From Planosporangium spinosum (GTDB lineage: Bacteria > Actinomycetota > Actinomycetes > Mycobacteriales > Micromonosporaceae), in NCBI RefSeq assembly GCF_049999945.1, contig NZ_JBLYUB010000003.1:248001-312000 (forward strand): a DNA stretch of 64,000 nucleotides, read 5' to 3'. Shown in pieces: positions 45,758 through 53,724 of the stretch (the first letter of the stretch is position 1; each line of letters begins with the position of its first letter). The translations under genes and the position numbers were made by a program. The notes below the pieces were generated by a model. It had not been told where the DNA came from. It saw nothing but the letters and a program-made list of their open reading frames with translations, and did not search any database.

Positions 45758-45772
45758 GGTCGCCCCTCCTTG

Positions 45773-48193
45773 TTATCGGCGTACCGCCGACGGCTGCGCG
45801 GTGAGCGCGAACCGGCACTCAATGCCCGGACCCAGCTCGCGGACCTCGTCGCCGACGCCGACCCGCAGCGGGCCGCGGAAGCCCTCGGCCTCCGCGAGTA
45901 CCGACAGCTCGTCGTCTTTGACCCCTACCCGAAGTGAGGTCCCCCGGAACCTCATCGTGAACGCGACCCCGTCGAGCCGGTCGAGCAGCCGCGGTTCGAA
46001 GCGCAGGACGCCGTCGTCGGCGATGCTGGTGCCGAGGTAGCTTCGCTGCAGCAGGTCCAGGGTCCCGGACATGACACCCATGTGGATGCCTTCCTTGGTG
46101 GTCCCGCCCTGCACGTCGCAGATGTCGCTGCCCAGTGCCACCATGAACCGGTCCCAGGAGCTGGCGGGGTCGAGACCGGCCAGCACGCCGGCGTAGGTGA
46201 CGAGGCTCAGCGTCGAGCCGTGGGAGGTGCGCCGGTCGTAGTAGTCGATGGTGCGCCGCGCCAGGTCGCTGTCGTAGCGGTACCCGAGCCGCTCGAACAG
46301 CGCCCGCAGCTCGTCGTGGCCGAACAGGAAGAACAGCATCACCGCGTCGGCCTGCTTGGACACCTTGTAGCGGTTGGGGTCCTCGCCCTCGGCCCGCAGG
46401 ATCCGGTCCATCCGCTGGATATTGGGGTACGCGGCGCGGTAGTGGTCCCAGTCCAGCTCCGCCAGGTCGGCGTAGCCTTCGAACTGGCTGATGACGCCGT
46501 CGTGGAAGGGGATGTACATCCGGCGGCTCATCTCCTCCCACCTGCGCAGCTCCTCGTCGGTCACGCCGAGGCGCGCCCGCAGCGCCGCGCACCGGCTGGG
46601 CGGGAGCAGGTTGAGCACCCGCGGCGCGGTCGCGGCGATCCAGGCCACCATGGCGTTGGTGTAGGCGTTGTTGCGCAGGCCGGGCTGCGTGGCTCCCGGG
46701 TAGCGTTCGTGGAATTCGTCCGGCCCCATCACCCCGTGGATCTCGTACCGCTGCCGCTGCGGGTTGTCGTGCGCGATCGACGCCCAGAAGCGCGCGATCT
46801 CGAGCATCAGCTCGGCGCCGTAGTCGCGGAGGAACTCCAGGTCGTCGGTCGCCTGGTAGTACCGCCAGACGTTGTAGAAGATCGCGGCGCTGACGTGGCG
46901 CTGGTTGCGGCTCTCGTCGGGCTCCCAGCGGCCGGACAGCGGATTGAGGTGGACGGTCTGGGTCTCCTCGGTGCCGTCGCTGCCGCTCTGCCACGGGAAC
47001 ATGGCGCCCCGGTAGCCCGCGTCGCACGCGGCCGCCCGGGCCTCGGTCAACCGACGGTACCGGTACAGCAGCAGCGCGCGGGTGATCTCGGGTAGGCGCA
47101 GGTTGAGGAACGGGTAGACGTAGAGCTCGTCCCAGAACACGTGCCCGCGGTAGGCCTCGCCGTTGAGGCCGCGCGCCGGCACCCCGGCGTCGTGCCTCGC
47201 GGTGTGCCGGGAGCAGACCTGCAGCACATGGGCGACGTGGAAGCGCAGCAGCAGCTGCGCGCGCGGTTCGCGGGGCAGCTGGATGTCGCAGACGTCCCAC
47301 AGCTCGGCCCAGGCCGACTCGTGCTCGGCGAGCGCCTCGGCGAAGTCGGGGTATCGCGACACGTGCCGGGTGGCGGCGGTGAGCGGTTCGGTGATCGCGT
47401 TGTCGTGGGACGTGAACAACGAGACCATCTTCTCCACGCGGGTCGGGCGGCCCTGCTCGACGTCGAAGGCGAGGATCTGCTGGATGTAGTCCTCCTTCTG
47501 GTACAGGTCGCGGTCGACGTTGCCCGCGACGCCGTCGTGGAACACCCGGGTACGGGCGGCCTCGGCCACGTAGATGTCGGACTGGCGGGTCTGCACCCTC
47601 AGCGCGATGATCTCGTCGCCGGCCGTCCGCGGCGACACCGGATCGAGGTGGCGGCCTTCGAGCCCGCGGTACCGCGCGACGATGCGGTTGGTCATCCGGC
47701 CGTCCAGCGCGGTCACCACCTCGGCGCGGCCCGACCAGTTCTCCGGGATCAGCATCCACTCCAGGCAGGCCTGGTGGCTGTGGACCATGCTCACGAACCG
47801 ACGGCTCCGCAGCGTGGTCACGCGCCCGGCGCGGTCACGGAACCGCAGTTCACGCTGTACCAGCGCTGACCGGATGTCGTAGGTGTGCCGGTAGTCGAGC
47901 AGCTCGACGTTGTCGAGCCGGATGGCTTCCTCGCCCTCGATCCGCAGCTTCAGCACCAGCCAGTTGGGCAGGTTGACCAGGTCCTCGTTCCAGATCGGGA
48001 TACCGCCGAAGATGGTGGTCTCCCGGTTGTAGCCGCCGTGGGCGTAGGTGCCCGGGTAGTGCACCTCGCTCATGTCCTCCCACTCGGCCGTCCCACGCGT
48101 GCAGAAGTAGCCGTTCCCGGTGGAGGTCAGCGCCTCGCGCAGCGCCTCGGCGTCCGGGTCGAAGTGGTCGTAGGCGATGGTGAAGTCGTACAT
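45773..48193 (-). CDS. GH65 disaccharide phosphorylase
   Basis: An 806-residue alpha-glucobiose phosphorylase (trehalose, maltose, kojibiose or nigerose) giving beta-glucose 1-phosphate and glucose. The N-terminal domain begins STGNGYFCTRGTAEWED; the catalytic-acid segment is HGVMGPDEFHERYPG, with KVSKQADAVMLFFLF and SHGSTLSLVTYAG downstream. ATG 48193 follows GGGGGC; in-frame ATGs 12 and 36 bases upstream are weaker. First gene of the GH65-pgmB-xfp-ackA operon. An otsB remnant immediately upstream hints at trehalose, but specificity is not readable from sequence. Confidence 0.92.
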   Translation of the reverse strand: MYDFTIAYDHFDPDAEALREALTSTGNGYFCTRGTAEWEDMSEVHYPGTYAHGGYNRETTIFGGIPIWNEDLVNLPNWLVLKLRIEGEEAIRLDNVELLDYRHTYDIRSALVQRELRFRDRAGRVTTLRSRRFVSMVHSHQACLEWMLIPENWSGRAEVVTALDGRMTNRIVARYRGLEGRHLDPVSPRTAGDEIIALRVQTRQSDIYVAEAARTRVFHDGVAGNVDRDLYQKEDYIQQILAFDVEQGRPTRVEKMVSLFTSHDNAITEPLTAATRHVSRYPDFAEALAEHESAWAELWDVCDIQLPREPRAQLLLRFHVAHVLQVCSRHTARHDAGVPARGLNGEAYRGHVFWDELYVYPFLNLRLPEITRALLLYRYRRLTEARAAACDAGYRGAMFPWQSGSDGTEETQTVHLNPLSGRWEPDESRNQRHVSAAIFYNVWRYYQATDDLEFLRDYGAELMLEIARFWASIAHDNPQRQRYEIHGVMGPDEFHERYPGATQPGLRNNAYTNAMVAWIAATAPRVLNLLPPSRCAALRARLGVTDEELRRWEEMSRRMYIPFHDGVISQFEGYADLAELDWDHYRAAYPNIQRMDRILRAEGEDPNRYKVSKQADAVMLFFLFGHDELRALFERLGYRYDSDLARRTIDYYDRRTSHGSTLSLVTYAGVLAGLDPASSWDRFMVALGSDICDVQGGTTKEGIHMGVMSGTLDLLQRSYLGTSIADDGVLRFEPRLLDRLDGVAFTMRFRGTSLRVGVKDDELSVLAEAEGFRGPLRVGVGDEVRELGPGIECRFALTAQPSAVRR

Positions 48194-48222
48194 GGCGCCC
48201 CCCATGAGCGCATCGGGTGTGG

Positions 48223-48410
48223 TCAGCACCCCAGCCCGGTCAGGAACTGCTCCACCTCCCCGGTGGAGGCGAGGACGAACTCGGCGGCGGTGGCCCGGCC
48301 CGCCACGTCGGGGTCGTCCGGTCGGCCGACGAGGATGCCGACTCCCCGTCCGCGCAGCGCACGGAACGCGTCCTCGTCGGTGATGTCGTCACCCAGGTAG
48401 AGCGGGACAC
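48223..48410 (-). pseudogene. otsB: Trehalose-6-phosphate phosphatase fragment (C-terminal end)
   Basis: The leftward frame gives VPLYLGDDITDEDAFRALRGRGVGILVG and ends ATAAEFVLASTGEVEQFLTGLGC before a stop at 48223. LGDDITDEDAF is the last HAD motif of OtsB. About 62 residues survive of the usual 240 or more; the sequence upstream of about 48,411 is unrelated. The fragment stops 30 bases before the GH65 gene in the same direction. In mycobacterial OtsB1 (as I recall its layout) HAD, OtsB and GH65 domains are fused in this order, so an otsB gene or domain once stood here. Confidence 0.8.
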
Positions 48411-48427
48411 GTCGAGGTGGCGGCCGC

Positions 48428-48565
48428 GTGGACGGCCGGATGACCGACCGCGTCCTCGCCCGGTACCAGGGCTCGAGGCGCACCACCGCGACCCCTTCCA
48501 CGGTAACGCGATCACCGAACCGCTGGCCGCCGCCGGCCGGGGCGTGTGGCGCTGCCCGATGCCGC
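48428..48565 (+). pseudogene. Fragment of a second GH65 gene, opposite orientation
   Basis: The rightward strand encodes DGRMTDRVLARYQG from 48,428 and, in another frame about 65 bases later, HGNAITEPLAAAGRGVWRCP. These match DGRMTNRIVARYRG and HDNAITEPLTAATRHVSRYP of the intact GH65 protein at 45,773, which are about 100 residues apart there. The copy has therefore lost an internal piece and shifted frame. It abuts the otsB fragment, which points the other way, so an inversion or nested deletion joined them. Confidence 0.75.
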
Positions 48566-48656
48566 CGGAGTACGTGCCAGCGGCAACGGATCGCCGGTCC
48601 GCTCGCCGGTCCGCGGGGATCGTGGGTGACCTATCTCGCAGGCCCCGGAACTTACA

Positions 48657-48676
48657 TAGGTATGCCGGCATACCTA
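48657..48676. promoter_or_regulatory. Perfect 20-bp palindrome, probable MarR operator
   Basis: TAGGTATGCCGGCATACCTA reads the same on both strands and lies 26 bases before the MarR start (11 before the alternative GTG at 48687). Size and symmetry fit a MarR dimer site; binding there would give autoregulation and control of the downstream transporter. Confidence 0.7.
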
Positions 48677-48701
48677 GTCTGGGGGTGTGGGTGGACCCGG
48701 C

Positions 48702-49151
48702 ATGGATGACGCGGCAGTCGCGGCAGGGGTGGTGGACGTGGCGCCGCAGCTGCACCGCGCCCTGGAGCGGCGCGCGGACGCCGACTTCGCGCACCCGAAG
48801 CCGCCCGAGGTGCAACTCGCCGTGCTACGGCTGCTCCAGGAACGCCCTGGGGTGATGGTCCGAGAGGTGGCCCACGAGCTGCAGCTGAAACCCAACAACG
48901 CCAGTGCGCTCGTGTCCGCGATGGTGGCCGCCGGCATGGTGCGCAAGGAACAGGACCAGCGGGATCGACGGGTGGTGCACCTGTACGTGACCGACGAGGC
49001 CCGCGGCCGGGCCGAGGCGGTCCAGGCGTTGTTCACCGGCTACGTCGCGGCCGCGCTGGACGCGTTGGAGCCCGTGCAACGGGAGGCGATCCGCGCCGCG
49101 TTGCCCGCTCTCGGCGCGCTCGCCCGGGAGATTCGCGCCGCAGGTCGCTGA
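48702..49151 (+). CDS. MarR-family regulator
   Basis: A 149-residue winged helix regulator. The helix-turn-helix is MVREVAHELQLKPNNASALVSAMVAAGMVRKE, followed by the wing DQRDRRVVHLYVTDEARG. ATG 48702 has GGTGG upstream; GTG 48687 is in frame and could be a leaderless start. The transporter gene follows after 85 bases, the usual arrangement in which MarR represses a drug exporter until ligand binds. A perfect palindrome precedes the gene. Confidence 0.88.
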   Translation: MDDAAVAAGVVDVAPQLHRALERRADADFAHPKPPEVQLAVLRLLQERPGVMVREVAHELQLKPNNASALVSAMVAAGMVRKEQDQRDRRVVHLYVTDEARGRAEAVQALFTGYVAAALDALEPVQREAIRAALPALGALAREIRAAGR

Positions 49152-49236
49152 ACCGCCCCGCGATCCGGCGGGGATCCCACCACACTCACGCCCCCGCGAG
49201 GGCGTGCCTTTTCACGCGTCCGTAAGGAGATGTTCT

Positions 49237-50828
49237 TTGCCCGCCCGACAACACGAGACCGTAACCCTGCCCGCGCACGCACCACCTGCGGGCGCCGTGC
49301 CCGAGGTGAGCGGTCGCCGCGCCAATCCCTGGCTGTCGCTGATCGCCGTCGCCTTCGGACTGTTCATGGTGAGCCTGGACGGCAGTGTCGTGTCCATCGC
49401 CAACCCGGAGATCGGCCGGGACCTGCATGCGAGCACCGCCGAACTGCAATGGGTGACCAACTCCTACCTGCTGGCGCTGGCCGCCGCCCTGATCCTCGGC
49501 GGCAAGCTGGGGGACCGGTTCGGTCGGCGTACCTACTACATGGTCGGCGTGGCCGGGTTCACCGCGGCGTCGGTGGCGATCGGGTTGGCCGGCTCGATCG
49601 AGGGCGTGATCGCGTTCCGGGCGGTGCAGGGCTTCTTCGGCGCGCTGTTGATGCCCAACACGCTCGGCATTCTGCGTGCGGTGTTCCCGCCGAAGAAGTT
49701 CGGCATGGCGGTGGGTATCTGGGCCATGGTGTCGTCGGTGTCGACCGCGCTCGGGCCGATCGTCGGCGGGCTGCTCGTCGAGCACGTCAACTGGGAGTCG
49801 GTGTTCTACATCAACGCCCCGGTCGGGATCGCCGCGTTGGTCGTGAGCGCGCTGGTGCTGCCGCAGAACAGGAACTCCACCGGGCATCACCGCTTCGACG
49901 TGCCCGGCGTCCTGCTGCTCGCGCTCGGTCTGGTGGTGCTCATCTTCGCCATCGTCAAGGGTGAGGCCTGGGGTTGGGGGTCGGTGAAGACGATCGCCAC
50001 GGTGCTGGCGGGCGTCGTGATCCTCGTCGGGTTCGGGTGGTTCGAGACGCGGGTCGCGCATCCCCTGCTGCCGATGCGCTGTTCCGCAGCCCGGCACTGA
50101 CCATCGGTACCGCGATCACGGCGGTCAACTTCTTCGTCCTGCTCGGATCGATCTTCTACTTCATGCTGTACCTGCAGAACGTCCGTGGTTACACGCCGGT
50201 CATGACGGGTGTGCTGACCCTGCCGCTGAGCCTCGCCTCGGTAGCGGCTGCCCCGCTGGGCGCGGCGCTGACCGACCGGTTCGGGCCGCGGTTCTCCATG
50301 CCGCTGGGCATGCTGCTGGAGGGCGGGGCGTCCTTCGGGTTGCTGGCGCTCGGCACCCATTCGTCGTACGCGGTGATGTGGCCGTCCTTCGTCGCGCTCG
50401 GTCTGGGTGTCGGCATGGTGATGTCGGCGTCGTCGGAGGCCATCGTGGGCAACGCGCCGGTGCGGGACGGTGGGGTCGCCGGCGGGTTGCAGGCCACGGC
50501 GTTGCAGGTCGGCGGGGCGCTGGGCACCTCGGTGCTGGTCTCGCTGATCAGCAGCCGGGTCGGCTCGACCCTGATGTCGTCGCTGACCGCCGCCGGGGTG
50601 CCGGCACCGCTCGCCGAGGGGCTGCAGTCGGCGAAGGACGCGGTGGCGATGGGCGTCGCACCGGTCTCGGCCGACATGGGCGCTAGCGTGCGCGCCGCCG
50701 TCATCGAGGGAGCGGGCTCGGCGTTCATGGCCGGGCTGCACACCGCCGCCCTGGTCGCGGGGGTGCTCTGCGTCGTCGGCGCGATCGTCGCCGTCATCGG
50801 CATCCGCCCCGGACCCGGCACGGACTGA
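49237..50828 (+). pseudogene. DHA2 (EmrB/QacA) drug exporter split by a frameshift
   Basis: The first frame runs from TTG 49237 (AAGGAG seven bases upstream) through eight helices, including LGGKLGDRFGRRTYY and ALGPIVGGLLVEHVNWESVFYINAP, to HPLLPM, then stops at 50100. The second frame resumes at about 50,079 with LFRSPALTIGTAITAVNFF and continues six more helices to 50828. The expected junction is HPLLPM-[R]LFRSPAL, so one base is missing near 50,077-50,079. The whole would be a normal 14-helix exporter of about 530 residues. It could be inactivated, a sequencing error, or rescued by frameshifting; I see no slippery heptamer. Confidence 0.82.
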
Positions 50829-50840
50829 GCGCGACGAAGC

Positions 50841-50863
50841 CTGCCGATATTCTCTGTCGGTAG
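50841..50863. terminator. Hairpin between convergent exporter and stress-protein genes
   Basis: CTGCCGA (50841-50847) pairs with TCGGTAG (50857-50863), one G-T pair, around TATTCTCTG. It lies 13 bases past the exporter stop and 67 bases past the end of the converging gene, so it could end transcription from either side. Confidence 0.35.
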
Positions 50864-50929
50864 GTGGCGGCGGTCGAACCGCGCCGTCGTCGACCGATCC
50901 GAGCGCACCGCGACCACCGCCCTGAACGC

Positions 50930-51406
50930 CTACGGAATCACGACCACGGGCAGGCGGCGGCAACGGACGAGTTTGCCGGGCAGGCCTCCGGCGATCCGGT
51001 GTACTCCCTGTGCCGACGCGCCGAGGACGAGCAGGTCGGCGGCGCGGTCGCGGGCGATGGTGAGCAGGACCGAGGCCGGGTCGCCGTGGTGGTGCTCGAA
51101 CCGAACCGCCACGCCCAGGTTCTCGGCGGCGTGTTGTACCTGCGTGCTGATGTCGGCGGCTACCTCTGCGGCGGCGGCCTCCCTGGCCTCGGCGGCGGAG
51201 GGGTCGGCGGCCAGCACTTCCAGGTAGCTCGGACCCGACGCGAAGATCGCCAAGAGCGGGCAGCGGGACCGCCGCGCGTGGCCGCAGGCCCATGCGAAGG
51301 CGCGCCATGCGCTCGGCGAGGCATCCACGCCGACCACCACCAGGCTGGGGCCGTCGACCCGTGCCGGGCTGTGCGCGGAGCGGGATGTGTCCAGGGGCTC
51401 GGTCAC
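50930..51406 (-). CDS. Universal stress protein
   Basis: A 158-residue UspA-fold protein. VVVGVDASPSAWRAFAWACGHA starts the core, and the ATP-type phosphate loop near the C-terminus appears as LLVLGASAQGVHRIAGGLPGKLVRCRRLPVVVIP, close to the G-x2-G-x9-G-(S/T) pattern but ending in K-L-V-R. I chose GTG 51406: a TATATT box lies about six bases upstream, so translation is probably leaderless. Longer frames upstream cross the divergent promoter. It faces away from the MarR gene. Confidence 0.83.
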   Translation of the reverse strand: MTEPLDTSRSAHSPARVDGPSLVVVGVDASPSAWRAFAWACGHARRSRCPLLAIFASGPSYLEVLAADPSAAEAREAAAAEVAADISTQVQHAAENLGVAVRFEHHHGDPASVLLTIARDRAADLLVLGASAQGVHRIAGGLPGKLVRCRRLPVVVIP

Positions 51407-51452
51407 GACCGAAATATAACGCCTGAATATAAGTACGTGATATAAACGCCTC
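51407..51452. promoter_or_regulatory. AT-rich divergent promoter with repeated boxes
   Basis: Only 46 bases separate the stress-protein and MarR starts, and they are the most AT-rich in the neighbourhood. ATATAACGCC (about 51,414) and ATATAAACGCC (about 51,440) form a near direct repeat, each usable as a -10 box: TATATT leftward, TATAAA rightward. Both genes probably have leaderless messages. Confidence 0.55.
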
Positions 51453-51917
51453 GTGTCAAAGATCCATCCACCGGCGGAGTTCGACGGAGTGGCACTGGCG
51501 GCCACTCTGGAGCGGGTCGTGTCGCTGCTGCGGCGACTGGCCCCGGCCGATGACATCTCGCTGACCGCGGCGGCGACGTTGCGCACGTTGGAGCTGGCCG
51601 GGCCGTGCCGGCTGTCCGAGCTCGCGACCCGGGAGGGCATCACCCAGCCGGCCATGACCCAGTTGGTGTCGCGTCTGGAGCGCGACGGTTACGCCGAGCG
51701 GCGTAGCTGTGCCGATGACGCCCGGGTGGTGATGGTGCACCTCACCCCGGTCGGCGCGGATGTGCTGCGCCGCCGCCGCGACGCGCGCGCCCGCCGGCTG
51801 GTGGAGCTGACCGACCGCCTGACCGCCGACGACCGTGCCGCTCTCGCGGCCGCCCTGCCCGCGCTGGACCGACTCGTCGACGCGCACCGCACCGACGACA
51901 GGAGAACTTCTCTATGA
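51453..51917 (+). CDS. MarR-family regulator
   Basis: A 154-residue winged helix protein. The recognition region is CRLSELATREGITQPAMTQLVSRLERDGYAERR, with the wing DDARVVMVHLTPVGADVL. GTG 51453 follows TATAAA by seven bases, so the transcript likely begins at the start codon. Its stop overlaps the ATG of the transporter gene by four bases, so regulator and transporter are co-translated; the regulator probably controls both this pair and the divergent stress-protein gene. Confidence 0.9.
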   Translation: MSKIHPPAEFDGVALAATLERVVSLLRRLAPADDISLTAAATLRTLELAGPCRLSELATREGITQPAMTQLVSRLERDGYAERRSCADDARVVMVHLTPVGADVLRRRRDARARRLVELTDRLTADDRAALAAALPALDRLVDAHRTDDRRTSL

Positions 51918-53647
51918 GCCATCAGCACAAATCCGTGACGGCCAGTCCGTTCCGCCAACCGAAAGCGGTGTGGGCGGTCGCGTTCGCCTGCGTCATCTCG
52001 TTCATGGGCATCGGTCTGGTCGACCCGATCCTGCCCGCGCTGTCGGCCAAGCTGCACGCCACCCCCAGCCAGGTGTCGCTGCTGTTCACCAGCTACCTAC
52101 TGGTGACCGCGGTCGCGATGCTCGCCACCAACTGGGTGTCCAGCCGCATCGGTCCCAAGCGCACGCTCATCGCCGGTCTGGTGCTCATCGTGGTGTTCGC
52201 CGGCCTGGCCGGCACCTCGGACACCATCAACGGCATCGTCGGCTTCCGCGCCGGCTGGGGGCTCGGCAACGCGCTGTTCATCGCCACCTCGCTGGCGGTC
52301 ATCGTCGCCTCCGCCAGCGGCGGGTTCGGCGGCGCGATCATCCTGTACGAGACCGCGCTCGGCATCGGCATCGCCGTCGGCCCGCTGCTCGGCGGCACGC
52401 TCGGCGGGATCAGCTGGCGCGGCCCGTTCTACGGCGTCAGCGTGCTCATGTTCATCGCGCTGATCGCGACCGCCGTCCTGGTGCCGTCGACGCCGACGCC
52501 GAAGGAGCGGACGTCGCTGGCCGCTCCGCTGACCGCGCTGCGCCACCGCGGCTTGCTGATCATGAGCCTGACGGCCGTGTTCTACAACTGGGGCTTCTTC
52601 ACCATGCTCGGGTACGCGCCGTACCCGATGCACCTGTCGGAACATCAGCTCGGACTGGTCTTCACCGGCTGGGGTCTGCTGGTCGCGATCTTCAGCGTCG
52701 CGGTGGCGCCGCGACTGCAACAGCGGTTCGGCACCGCCAAGACGCTGTACGCCAACCTGTTCCTGCTCGCGGTCGTGCTCGCCGTCATCGGCGCGTTCAC
52801 CGACTCGCCGACGACGGTGATCGTCGCGGTCATCGTGTGTGGCGCGTTCATCGGCATCAACAACACGCTGACCACGCAGGCGGTCATGACGGTCGCCCCG
52901 GTGCCCCGGCCGGTCGCCTCGGCCTCGTACGGATTCGTGCGCTTCATCGGCGGCGGCCTGGCGCCGTACGCCGCCGGCAAGCTGGCCGACCACTTCAACA
53001 TGCACGTGCCGTTCTACGCCGGCGCCGCGGCCTTCGTCATCGCGATCGCCGTCCTGGCTACCGGCCACCGGATCCTCACCGAGGCCGAAGCGGCCGTGGC
53101 CTCGGACGAGGCGGCTTCCGGCCAGCCGCAGGAGGCCGTCGGTGAGGTCATCACCATCGGGCGGACCGGTGAGCCGAACGGTAACCGGCCGATCGTCGTC
53201 GCCATCGACGCCGGTTCGGCCACCGACGCGGTCACCGCAGCGGCTGTCGAGCTGGCCACCACCCTGCACGCGCCGCTGGAACTGCTGCACGTCCACGAGA
53301 TCACGGTCGTCGGCGAGGAGGCCGTCGACCGGGAAACCTACGACCAGGCCCGCGAACGCGTCGAAGCGTACCTGCGCGAGCTGGCCGCCCGGGGCGTGCC
53401 CGCGTCCGGCCACATCCTGCGCAGCGTCGCCGACCACAGCAACGCCGGCAGCATGATCGCCAGCCACGCCAAGGCCGTCAACGCCCAGCTCATAGCGATC
53501 GGCAGCCCCGCCCACAGTGGCGTCGCCCACCTGCTCGACGGCAGCGCGAGCCAGCGGCTCATCACCGAGGCCGGCTGCCGTGTGCTGATCGTCCCGCCGG
53601 GAACCGATCGCGACGTCGCCGCCGACGGACATCCGGCCATGCGCTGA
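51914..53647 (+). CDS. MFS transporter fused to a universal stress domain
   Basis: A 577-residue protein. Residues about 15-395 are a 12-helix DHA1-type exporter (GIGLVDPILPALSAKL in TM1, SSRIGPKRTLIAGLVL after TM2, LGIGIAVGPLLGGTLGGISWRGPFY in TM5). After a 30-residue acidic linker, residues about 423-563 form a UspA domain (RPIVVAIDAGSATDAVTAAAVELA ... GSPAHSGVAHLLDGSASQRLI), with the nucleotide loop present. The soluble domain presumably senses ATP, or another ligand, and gates or stabilises the exporter. Drug or metabolite export is inferred from the DHA1 fold and the MarR partner. Confidence 0.88.
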   Translation: MSHQHKSVTASPFRQPKAVWAVAFACVISFMGIGLVDPILPALSAKLHATPSQVSLLFTSYLLVTAVAMLATNWVSSRIGPKRTLIAGLVLIVVFAGLAGTSDTINGIVGFRAGWGLGNALFIATSLAVIVASASGGFGGAIILYETALGIGIAVGPLLGGTLGGISWRGPFYGVSVLMFIALIATAVLVPSTPTPKERTSLAAPLTALRHRGLLIMSLTAVFYNWGFFTMLGYAPYPMHLSEHQLGLVFTGWGLLVAIFSVAVAPRLQQRFGTAKTLYANLFLLAVVLAVIGAFTDSPTTVIVAVIVCGAFIGINNTLTTQAVMTVAPVPRPVASASYGFVRFIGGGLAPYAAGKLADHFNMHVPFYAGAAAFVIAIAVLATGHRILTEAEAAVASDEAASGQPQEAVGEVITIGRTGEPNGNRPIVVAIDAGSATDAVTAAAVELATTLHAPLELLHVHEITVVGEEAVDRETYDQARERVEAYLRELAARGVPASGHILRSVADHSNAGSMIASHAKAVNAQLIAIGSPAHSGVAHLLDGSASQRLITEAGCRVLIVPPGTDRDVAADGHPAMR

Positions 53648-53656
53648 CCGCGCGAC

Positions 53657-53711
53657 ACCCGGCCCGGTGCTGCCACCGCTCGTGACGAGCGGTGGCAGCA
53701 CCGGGCCGGGT
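53657..53711. terminator. Bidirectional terminator, 26-bp perfect stem
   Basis: The left arm (53657-53682) pairs without mismatch with the right arm (53686-53711) around TGA. It lies 10 bases after the transporter stop and 14 bases from the end of the convergent hydratase gene. It must stop transcription from both sides. Confidence 0.88.
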
Positions 53712-53724
53712 ACGAGGGCGACCG

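Noticed and set aside
49964..50100. Programmed frameshift as explanation for the split exporter
   Set aside because: No slippery heptamer or obvious downstream pseudoknot was seen at the junction, and homologous DHA2 exporters are single frames; mutation or sequence error is simpler.
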